DNA of 64,000 nucleotides, taken from contig NZ_JBHZTH010000003.1 in assembly GCF_046545555.1 (NCBI RefSeq), positions 186,001 through 250,000 on the forward strand, written 5' to 3'. This stretch comes from Winogradskyella sp046545555. Lineage in GTDB: Bacteria > Bacteroidota > Bacteroidia > Flavobacteriales > Flavobacteriaceae. Under the pieces are notes generated by a model that was given only the letters and a program-made list of their open reading frames with translations, was not told the origin of the DNA and did no database searches. Both the position numbers and the translations under genes were made by a program. Position 1 is the stretch's first letter; every line of letters begins with the position of its first letter. Positions 37,073-44,080 of this stretch are shown piece by piece.

Positions 37073-38434
37073 ATGAAAAATATAGTCACATTAATCATTA
37101 TCCTTTCTATATCGATATCTAGCTTTGCTCAAACAGGTATTAACTACAAAGCTGTAATTAAAGACGATCTAGGAAACGTCGTTGCTAATCAAAATATAGA
37201 CATAAGATTTACTATAGAGTTTAATGATATTGAATTCGGAATCATAACAGGTTATAGAGAAATACAAAATACTACTACAGATGCTAACGGCATTATAGTT
37301 TTAAATATTGGTGAAGGCACATTATTATTTGGTTCATTTCCTGAAAATAGTTGGTACGATGAATCCTATCTAATAACTGAAATAGACATCGAAACAGATG
37401 GTACATTTATAACCTTACCAACTACCATTATTAATGATGTACCCATGGCCAAACAAGCAAGGTTTGCAGATACAGCAAGCCAGGCTTCATTTGCATCAAC
37501 AGCAAATTTTGCAAATACCGCTGCTATAGCTAACAATGTTAGTGGTTTAGAGCAAATTACTGAAGGTGGTAATACAGGATGGCGATTAGTAGGCACAGAT
37601 CCAAATAATTTTGGACCTATAGGTTCAGCTGCTATTGATTTAAGCTATTCTCCTAGTTTGTCAGAAACAAGAGGTGCCACTGGTGAAAATTCTATTGCTT
37701 TAGGAATAGGCACACATGCTTCAGATTTAGCTTCTATGGCAATGGGATACAACACAACTGCCTCAGAATCAGTTTCCACAGCAATGGGATTTGCTACAAC
37801 TGCTTCAGGCGCACTTTCCACAGCAATGGGAGATAATACAACAGCTTCTGGAGCAGTTTCCACTGCCATAGGATCTCAGACAACTGCTTCAGGAGTTGGC
37901 TCCACTGCCATGGGATTTCAGACAAAAGCAGAATCCTACAGATCAACCGCAATTGGTAGATTTAATATAGGAGGTGCTACAACTAATGGTGATACTAATT
38001 GGTTTAGTGCGGACCCTCTTTTTGAAGTTGGCAATGGTGATCACCTTAATAGTAGAAACAACGCATTAACCATCTACAAAAATGGTAACGCAGAATTTGA
38101 TGGAGAAATTCAACACACAAGTACTGGCAATGCTAATATGATACCTCTTGCCTACGGCACTGTAGATTCTAATGGAGACATTGAAACTGGTACTGGAAAT
38201 TTTACAGCTTTTTTAAGTGGTAATGTATTTATTATAGATGTAAATGGCACAGAAGCTTTAAGTTATGGTAATACGGTGTGTTTAATTACGCCAATTTCTA
38301 CAGCAGCCAGAACAGCGAGCACAATTATTACAGATGGTAATGGAGATGGCGATGCTGATCTTAATGTACGCATATTTAATGCTAGTGGTACGCAAGTGTT
38401 AACCACGTTTCAATTTGTTATTTATAAATTATAA
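37073..38434 (+). CDS. Surface protein with YadA-head-like repeats, no S74 domain (paralogue 1)
   Basis: A 453-residue exported protein. Signal peptide (TLIIILSISISSFA), the same N-terminal domain type (INYKAVIKDDLGNVVANQ), a heptad-like alanine-rich segment (about 125-165), and YadA-type repeats at about 220-305 (SVSTAMGFATTASG, ALSTAMGDNTTASG, AVSTAIGSQTTASG, GSTAMGFQTKAES). The roughly 130-residue C-terminal domain after FEVGNGDHLNSRNNALTIY replaces the S74 chaperone and ends TTFQFVIYKL. It is 11 bp downstream of the S74 gene, so cotranscribed. Confidence 0.8.
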   Translation: MKNIVTLIIILSISISSFAQTGINYKAVIKDDLGNVVANQNIDIRFTIEFNDIEFGIITGYREIQNTTTDANGIIVLNIGEGTLLFGSFPENSWYDESYLITEIDIETDGTFITLPTTIINDVPMAKQARFADTASQASFASTANFANTAAIANNVSGLEQITEGGNTGWRLVGTDPNNFGPIGSAAIDLSYSPSLSETRGATGENSIALGIGTHASDLASMAMGYNTTASESVSTAMGFATTASGALSTAMGDNTTASGAVSTAIGSQTTASGVGSTAMGFQTKAESYRSTAIGRFNIGGATTNGDTNWFSADPLFEVGNGDHLNSRNNALTIYKNGNAEFDGEIQHTSTGNANMIPLAYGTVDSNGDIETGTGNFTAFLSGNVFIIDVNGTEALSYGNTVCLITPISTAARTASTIITDGNGDGDADLNVRIFNASGTQVLTTFQFVIYKL

Positions 38435-38446
38435 TACTAACCAATC

Positions 38447-39670
38447 ATGAAAAATATAATAACCTTAATTATTGCTTTATTAATTTCTACAGCAAGCTTA
38501 GCACAAATAGGTTTTAATTACAAGGCTCTAATTAAGGACGCTAACGGTAATATCATTAACAATCAAGATATACATATAAGGTTTACACTTTTTACATTAG
38601 GTGAGTTTGGACCAGATGTTACTTATCAAGAAAGACACAATGTTACATTAGATAATAATGGTATAGCAATCGCAACTATTGGAGAAGGTGATGACATTTT
38701 ATCTGGAGAATTTCCTACAGATTATTGGGAAGAAAGTGATTTCCTCGCTACAGAAATAGATATAGAGCAAGATGGTACTTTCGTTCTAATTGGACCTACA
38801 TATTTTAAAAAAGTACCAATGGCAATGACAGCAGATTTTGCTCATATAGCACATAGAGCTCAATATGCAGAAAACGTTACTGGATTAAGGAAACTTAATA
38901 CAGGTTGGAGACTAGTAGATTTTAATCCAGATAATTATGGAGCTATAGGAAACTATGCTATGGATTTAAGTTTATCAGATCTCGAATCTACAATATTTGG
39001 TGCAACTGGTGAGTATTCTGTTGCACTTGGTCTTAGAAATGAAGCTTCAGGTGGCTCTTCAACAGCAATGGGTTTTCGTACGGAGTCTTCTGGTTATATT
39101 TCAACCTCGTTAGGTGAAAGAACTACTGCGTCAGGAAACATTTCTACGGCAATAGGGAGCAATACAAATGCAAATTCTTATGCATCTTTTGCCATTGGCA
39201 GGCATAACATGGGAGGTTTTACCAATACACCAAATCCAGTTGATGGTGATATAGTTTGGTTACCTGAAGACCCTCTTTTTGAAGTTGGTAACGGTAATAG
39301 CAATACCAGTAGAAACAACGCATTAACTATATATAAAAACGGTAACGCAAAATTTGATGCAGAAATTCAGCATACTACAACAGGTGATGCCAATTTAATC
39401 CCAATCGCTTATGGCACTGTAGAATCTGACGGAAATGTACGAAGTGGTACTGGTAATTTCACAGCTAGCCTAAGTGCTGGCGTTCTTAGCATAAGTGTTA
39501 ATGGAGAAAACTTGACTGTCGATAATTCATCTTGCCTAATTACAACTTACTCTACAGCTTTTAGAACCTCATCTCTTATAATGAGTGGTGGAGATATTGA
39601 TGTTAGAATATTTGATAGTTCAGGAAATATAAACCCAACAACATTTCAATTTACAATTTATAAACTTTAA
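38447..39670 (+). CDS. Surface protein with YadA-head-like repeats, no S74 domain (paralogue 2)
   Basis: A 407-residue exported protein closely related to the upstream gene. It has a signal peptide (TLIIALLISTASLA), the N-terminal FNYKALIKDANGNIINNQ domain, a shorter repeat block (SSTAMGFRTESSG, ISTSLGERTTASG, ISTAIGSNTNANS, at about 200-250) and the same C-terminal domain (FEVGNGNSNTSRNNALTIYK ... TTFQFTIYKL). It lies 12 bp after paralogue 1. The shared C-terminal domain suggests that these two proteins assemble or anchor in a common way. Confidence 0.8.
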   Translation: MKNIITLIIALLISTASLAQIGFNYKALIKDANGNIINNQDIHIRFTLFTLGEFGPDVTYQERHNVTLDNNGIAIATIGEGDDILSGEFPTDYWEESDFLATEIDIEQDGTFVLIGPTYFKKVPMAMTADFAHIAHRAQYAENVTGLRKLNTGWRLVDFNPDNYGAIGNYAMDLSLSDLESTIFGATGEYSVALGLRNEASGGSSTAMGFRTESSGYISTSLGERTTASGNISTAIGSNTNANSYASFAIGRHNMGGFTNTPNPVDGDIVWLPEDPLFEVGNGNSNTSRNNALTIYKNGNAKFDAEIQHTTTGDANLIPIAYGTVESDGNVRSGTGNFTASLSAGVLSISVNGENLTVDNSSCLITTYSTAFRTSSLIMSGGDIDVRIFDSSGNINPTTFQFTIYKL

Positions 39671-39677
39671 TAAAATC

Positions 39678-40307
39678 ATGAAAAAACTAATAACGCTTGC
39701 AGTTATACTAATATTAGTAGCCTGCAAATCGGAAACAAACAAAGATGAGACTATTCAACAAACAGCAGAGAAAACAACACAGGTAGAAGCTTCAAAAAAA
39801 GCCACAGAACAATCTACCAATAAAGACACCTACCTCTGTAAAATAAATGGTAAAAATTGGGCTTATACCAGAGCCTCTGGTATTATAAGTCGTCATAAAA
39901 AAACAAATAAACGCGAAGCTATTTTCACCTTTACCAAGCAAATAGGCAAAGCCAAAGAAACGGTTCAGCTCTTTTATGATGGTGACACTAATCAATTAGA
40001 GCAAGTGAATATTCATTTAAAGGTGCCAAAAACCGATGGTAAAAAAATGACAGCGATGTACATATACCATCCTAATACAGGCAAATTTCATCCAGATGCT
40101 AAAATTTCGGGTACTATAGATTTATCTAATCCTAGTAATGCCTCTGGTAATGCCGAAGTTTCAGATTTAGACGTTCGTTTTGACAAAGCACAAGTTAAAA
40201 ACGATGCAGATACTCGCATAACTGTAGAAGATTTAAATTTTAGTGGCATTGGCTACTCAGAAGCTGGTAAACTCTTTGGTTCTAAAGGGACTAGTAGCAC
40301 TAATTAA
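39678..40307 (+). CDS. Lipoprotein of unknown function
   Basis: A 209-residue lipoprotein with lipobox LVAC (Cys16), followed by a flexible Lys/Thr/Glu-rich linker to about residue 50. The folded part begins YLCKINGKNWAYTRASGII and is predicted to be mostly beta strands, resembling the exported proteins with INGxxW starts that are common in Bacteroidetes. Cysteine follows directly after a short hydrophobic signal, so it is lipidated; outer-membrane sorting is likely but not provable. Seven bp after the previous gene, hence part of the YadA/S74 operon. Confidence 0.75.
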   Translation: MKKLITLAVILILVACKSETNKDETIQQTAEKTTQVEASKKATEQSTNKDTYLCKINGKNWAYTRASGIISRHKKTNKREAIFTFTKQIGKAKETVQLFYDGDTNQLEQVNIHLKVPKTDGKKMTAMYIYHPNTGKFHPDAKISGTIDLSNPSNASGNAEVSDLDVRFDKAQVKNDADTRITVEDLNFSGIGYSEAGKLFGSKGTSSTN

Positions 40308-40352
40308 AACACTAAAATCTAAAATATATAAACCATAAAAATTACAACCAAT

Positions 40353-40883
40353 ATGAAAAATTCAATCTTATCATTATTAATGTTAATAGCTGTTATCACT
40401 TTTAGTTGTGATACAGATATACCAGAAACCGATACAACACCTCCAGAGTTTAGTTTAAGAATTTGGAGCGCCAGATTCGACCGCACATTTACACAAGATG
40501 ATGATCTAGAGAATATGACACTTAGATTAAAGTATGACGCGGGTTACCGATTTTCCTTTGTAGGAACAGATTTAGATGGTCTTAGATATGCAAGATGGCG
40601 CGTACCATATAGCGACGTTATATCCTTTGATACAGAAATACCTAGTCCATGGAGCATTACAAATATTCCTACTTTATACAGAAATATAGAATGGATTGGA
40701 GACCGAAATAATCCGCTTAATGGTGCTGTACTGACAGGGAAATTTAGAGCAATAGGTGATAATAGAACAGATGATTTTAGAATTCGTGTATCAGATTTTG
40801 GAGGAGATTCAGCTAATTACAATAACACTTCAATGAATTTAGAAATAGCAATAGGAAATTGGGAAGCAGAAGTTATTGAGTAA
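40353..40883 (+). CDS. Small lipoprotein, unknown function
   Basis: A 176-residue protein with a signal peptide and lipobox-like ITFSC (Cys19), followed by an acidic linker DTDIPETDTTPPEFSL. The TTPPEF segment resembles the join to an Ig-like or cadherin-like beta sandwich. No catalytic motif is visible. It lies 45 bp after the previous gene with no terminator between them, so it may be the last gene of the operon. Operator C follows it. Confidence 0.7.
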   Translation: MKNSILSLLMLIAVITFSCDTDIPETDTTPPEFSLRIWSARFDRTFTQDDDLENMTLRLKYDAGYRFSFVGTDLDGLRYARWRVPYSDVISFDTEIPSPWSITNIPTLYRNIEWIGDRNNPLNGAVLTGKFRAIGDNRTDDFRIRVSDFGGDSANYNNTSMNLEIAIGNWEAEVIE

Positions 40884-40947
40884 AGCAGAAATAAAATAAC
40901 ACATCAAACATAGTTTAGTGAACTAATATTAAACAATTTGAACAGCT

Positions 40948-41013
40948 TGTTACATATATTATATCATTTGTTACATAAGTAAAACTCTTATAAACGCTTA
41001 AAAACAACCTTTG
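40948..41013 (+). promoter_or_regulatory. Operator C and promoter of the 41037-42820 operon
   Basis: TGTTACA at 40948-40954 and at 40969-40975, 21 bp apart. The -7-like AACCTTTG (41006-41013) starts 37 bp after the start of the second repeat, the same geometry as operators A and B. The middle half-site is degenerate here. Confidence 0.55.
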
Positions 41014-41036
41014 TAAACAACACTAAAGACGCCATT

Positions 41037-42011
41037 ATGAAAATGATTAAATTAAGTATAATGCTCAGCCTCATCATACCCTTTGGTTATGGGCAATCTA
41101 TAGAAAAATTCAGTATCGATTCTGGTGGAGCATCTGCTTCTGCCGGAGGTATCCAAATTCTATATACCATAGGTGAGGTCGCTGTGCAAGAAGTCAGTAC
41201 TTCAACACTTTCGGTTTCCGAAGGTTTTATCAACTCTAGTTTTAAAGTTAAAATAGATCCTATAGTCTATCTACAAGGGCCTATTCTCAATGCAGATACT
41301 GGTGGACTTATGAATGATGATCTTCGTGTTGCTGGTCTTATACCAACTTCAAGTCCCTACGTAGATAATGCCACTTGTAATGCTTCTGTATTCTCAGTAA
41401 CCGGAACTGACGCTATCGTTGATTGGGTTTGGATAGAAGTACGCGCAAGTAACGATAATACAAAACTGCTTAACGGTAAGTCTGCTTTATTGCAGCGTGA
41501 TGGAGATATCGTTGATGTAGATGGTATATCTACTTTAACAATGAATGCTCCACCAAAAGACCACTACGTTGTTGTAAAACACCGCAATCATCTCGGTGTA
41601 ATGAGCGAAAATCCAATTGCACTAGCAGAAGATATTACAACAATTGTAGATTTTACGGATAGTGGCTTTGATACTTTTGGAACTAATGCACAATCTATTT
41701 TAGATTCTGGAGATACAGCGCTTTGGGCAGGTGATGTAAATAATAATGGCCAAGTGCGCTATTTAGGTCCAAATAATGATACCAATAGTATTAAAGATGC
41801 AGTTCTATTTGATTCTGGAAACACCTCAAGTAGTAATTTCTATCCTTATACAGCTTATGACAATGCAGATATTAATATGAATGGACAAGTAAGATATCTA
41901 GGTCCAGGAAATGACACTAATATTTTAAAGGACATCATTCTCCTGCACCCAAATAACGGAACGCTTTCTAACTTTTTTCCATTTTTCACAACAGTACCTA
42001 ATCTTTTATAA
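41037..42011 (+). CDS. Exported protein with two dockerin-like DxNxNGxxR repeats
   Basis: A 324-residue exported protein: signal peptide to about residue 19 (IMLSLIIPFGYGQ), then a strand-rich region (SIDSGGASASAGGIQILYTIGE) like the start of many Bacteroidetes surface proteins. A central domain (residues 80-210) precedes two repeats near the C-terminus: AGDVNNNGQVRYLGPNNDTN followed by SIKD, and NADINMNGQVRYLGPGNDTN followed by ILKD. Each has the D-x-N-x-N-G calcium-loop pattern and a following helix start, as in dockerin pairs. I see no T9SS tail. Gene 42023 begins 11 bp downstream. Confidence 0.7.
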   Translation: MKMIKLSIMLSLIIPFGYGQSIEKFSIDSGGASASAGGIQILYTIGEVAVQEVSTSTLSVSEGFINSSFKVKIDPIVYLQGPILNADTGGLMNDDLRVAGLIPTSSPYVDNATCNASVFSVTGTDAIVDWVWIEVRASNDNTKLLNGKSALLQRDGDIVDVDGISTLTMNAPPKDHYVVVKHRNHLGVMSENPIALAEDITTIVDFTDSGFDTFGTNAQSILDSGDTALWAGDVNNNGQVRYLGPNNDTNSIKDAVLFDSGNTSSSNFYPYTAYDNADINMNGQVRYLGPGNDTNILKDIILLHPNNGTLSNFFPFFTTVPNLL

Positions 42012-42022
42012 AACAAAAAATC

Positions 42023-42820
42023 ATGAAAAAACTTTACACATCAATTGTATTAGCCATTTTCGCTATTACTTTACAAGCACAAACTTTTGATTTCAGCCTT
42101 TCTTTTATTGGTGTAAATCCATCAACAAACAATTACCAAATGGCACTTATGGCTACACCAAATGCGTCTGTTACCGATGGTAATACAGCAGATATGGGAG
42201 CTGGCTTTTACATACCAACAGGCTTAACCATAGGTAATTTTGAAACAGGAAATTCTAATTTACCAGCATCAGAATGGACATCACAATCCTTAGGTGCTAC
42301 TAACGCAAATGGTGACCCCTATTTTGTGTCTAGAATAGAAGCCGGATCTACAAGTGTACTCTTAAACGGAGCTGGCCCTTTTGAGTTAGTTATATTCGAT
42401 ATAATTGCTGATCCTAACCCAACATCTGGTGACATTACCTTTGTTGAAAATGGCGATCCTGTTTTTAACGAAATTTTATTTATAGAAAATTATATGAATA
42501 TTAATTTAGGCTCAGGTACAACCAATGCTTATGCTCAAAATGATCCGAGCGCTAATTCAATTCAATTTTCAACACTAAGTATTGATGATAGTTTTGCTTT
42601 TGACAATAGTATTTCCATTTATCCAAATCCTTCAAAAAATATAGTAACCATAAATACAAAATTAGATATAAATGCTGTTGAACTTTATGATATTACAGGA
42701 AAACTAATTGGTAAACATCAAAACAATACTCTAGATATTAGTCATCTAGATTCTGGTATTTATTTAATAAAAATTAATGTGGACAATACGACCATCACAA
42801 AAAGACTAATTAAGGAATAG
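42023..42820 (+). CDS. T9SS type A sorting domain-containing protein
   Basis: A 265-residue exported protein with a signal peptide (IVLAIFAITLQA), a beta-rich central domain of about 165 residues starting FDFSLSFIGVNPSTNNYQMA, and a clear type A sorting domain from about residue 195 (ISIYPNPSKNIVTI, VELYDITGKLIG, HLDSGIYLIKI) ending ITKRLIKE. The YPNPS start and the final basic tail are diagnostic. The domain targets the protein through T9SS to the cell surface. It is cotranscribed with the dockerin-like-repeat protein and followed by a strong terminator. Confidence 0.85.
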   Translation: MKKLYTSIVLAIFAITLQAQTFDFSLSFIGVNPSTNNYQMALMATPNASVTDGNTADMGAGFYIPTGLTIGNFETGNSNLPASEWTSQSLGATNANGDPYFVSRIEAGSTSVLLNGAGPFELVIFDIIADPNPTSGDITFVENGDPVFNEILFIENYMNINLGSGTTNAYAQNDPSANSIQFSTLSIDDSFAFDNSISIYPNPSKNIVTINTKLDINAVELYDITGKLIGKHQNNTLDISHLDSGIYLIKINVDNTTITKRLIKE

Positions 42821-42852
42821 CCCTCTAACATTTTACGCTTAATACTTATTAA

Positions 42853-42884
42853 ACTTAACGCCATATTTTTATATGGCGTTAAGT
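42853..42884 (+). terminator. Rho-independent terminator after the 41037-42820 operon
   Basis: A perfect 14-bp stem (ACTTAACGCCATAT and its complement) with a TTTT loop, followed by AATTTT. Confidence 0.75.
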
Positions 42885-42937
42885 AATTTTGGCATAGTCA
42901 ATTAGAATCTTTATAGTGTTCGGTTTGGGCATAACAA

Positions 42938-43017
42938 AATCGTAACTTTGTATTATGATATTTAAAATTGAATCAGAGTTTAAAAACTACTTGAGACCAT
43001 GCACTAATAAGAAATGA
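42938..43017 (+). pseudogene. Displaced copy of the uvrB promoter and first ten codons (short ORF 42955-43017)
   Basis: ATCGTAACTTTG, a 4-base spacer, ATG and then a stretch almost identical to the uvrB start (44066 onward, 1126 bp away). The ORF reads MIFKIESEFK, where uvrB reads MRFKIESEFK, then diverges and stops at 43017 after 20 codons. Its TGA overlaps the hydrolase ATG (43014) as ATGA, so it may act as a translated leader for the hydrolase. The -7 box TAACTTTG is intact (42943-42950). Confidence 0.75.
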
Positions 43018-43961
43018 AGAAATTAAAGACTATTTCAAAACTTTTACTTTTAACCACAACACTACTAGTTATTGCATTATTTATTTATGGAACAATAAAC
43101 CAACACCAATACAATCGTAAAGTAGAGCAAAGTGATAAATCTAATAAACTCTTCTCACAATTAGATAACCACAAAATTCATTATAACTTAATCGGTAATG
43201 GTAAATACACATTTATATTACAATCTGGTTTAGGAACAGACATAAAAACTTGGGATAAAATCAAAGATTCATTAGCTAAAATAGGCCGTGTATTTACATA
43301 TGAAAGGTCTGGTCTTGGTTTTAGTGAGGAGACGAAACAGTTAAAAACAACTGAGCAAATAACGGCTGAACTGCACAAGGTTATAGAAAATGAAAATATT
43401 AAAGGTCCTTATATTTTAATTGGTCATTCCTTTGGCGGTGTGTTCACTAGATATTATGCACATCGCTACCCAGAAGAAATTGCAGGTATATTTTTAATTG
43501 ATCCTAGTCACGAAAAAATGACTTATTATTTCGAATCATATTCAATGTATTTTAAATTGAATGGCTTTATTAAATCTAACCTTGCATGGAGTGGACTTCC
43601 CCAATTTATTTTACCTAATAGGTCTAACTCAAATTACAAAACATCTAAAAACATAAGAAATGATGCCAGGGAGAAATTAGCAATCCAAGCTTCTATGCAG
43701 CAAATGAAAGACGCAAATATTCTCTTAACAACACTACCGATGCACATTATTTCTACATCTACAAAAGGTACGATAAATGATAAAAAAGATTCAGCAATTA
43801 TGGAAGCTATTATTGGGCGCTCTAAACGTACAATTTCTAAACATGTTTCTTATAATAAGCCTCATAACATACATATTACAAACCCAGAAATTGTACTAAA
43901 AGAGTTTTATGATTTTTTCGGTAAAATTAATTCAGAACCATCGTCTCATACAATCAACTAA
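43014..43961 (+). CDS. Alpha/beta hydrolase, membrane-anchored
   Basis: A 315-residue hydrolase with an N-terminal membrane segment at about residues 8-25 (LLLLTTTLLVIALFIYG) that acts as a signal anchor or signal peptide. The alpha/beta fold follows: oxyanion region around LQSGLGTDIKTWD, the nucleophile elbow GHSFGG (Ser at about 140), LIDPSH as a candidate acid site, and YNKPHNIHI as a possible catalytic His. The substrate is unknown; peptidase, lipase and esterase activities all occur in this family. The ATG overlaps the stop of the uvrB-derived leader ORF. Confidence 0.83.
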   Translation: MKKLKTISKLLLLTTTLLVIALFIYGTINQHQYNRKVEQSDKSNKLFSQLDNHKIHYNLIGNGKYTFILQSGLGTDIKTWDKIKDSLAKIGRVFTYERSGLGFSEETKQLKTTEQITAELHKVIENENIKGPYILIGHSFGGVFTRYYAHRYPEEIAGIFLIDPSHEKMTYYFESYSMYFKLNGFIKSNLAWSGLPQFILPNRSNSNYKTSKNIRNDAREKLAIQASMQQMKDANILLTTLPMHIISTSTKGTINDKKDSAIMEAIIGRSKRTISKHVSYNKPHNIHITNPEIVLKEFYDFFGKINSEPSSHTIN

Positions 43962-44045
43962 TAATTAATTTATTACAGAAACAACCTCTCGAAAATTATA
44001 TAATTTGTCCTATTTGTTAAGTTGACGTGTGTGTTTATTTCAATA

Positions 44046-44076
44046 TTGATTTCACTAAATCTTTATCGTAACTTTG
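44046..44076 (+). promoter_or_regulatory. Promoter of uvrB, very close to the start codon
   Basis: TAACTTTG (44069-44076) fits TAnnTTTG, with TTG at 44046-44048 20 bp upstream. The uvrB ATG is at 44081, only 4 bases after the box, so the mRNA should be leaderless or nearly so. Confidence 0.6.
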
Positions 44077-44080
44077 CATT

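Noticed and set aside
43014..44080. Hydrolase gene as a transposon-borne insertion
   Set aside because: No transposase or terminal repeats; only the duplicated uvrB start is visible, so a simple promoter duplication is as likely.
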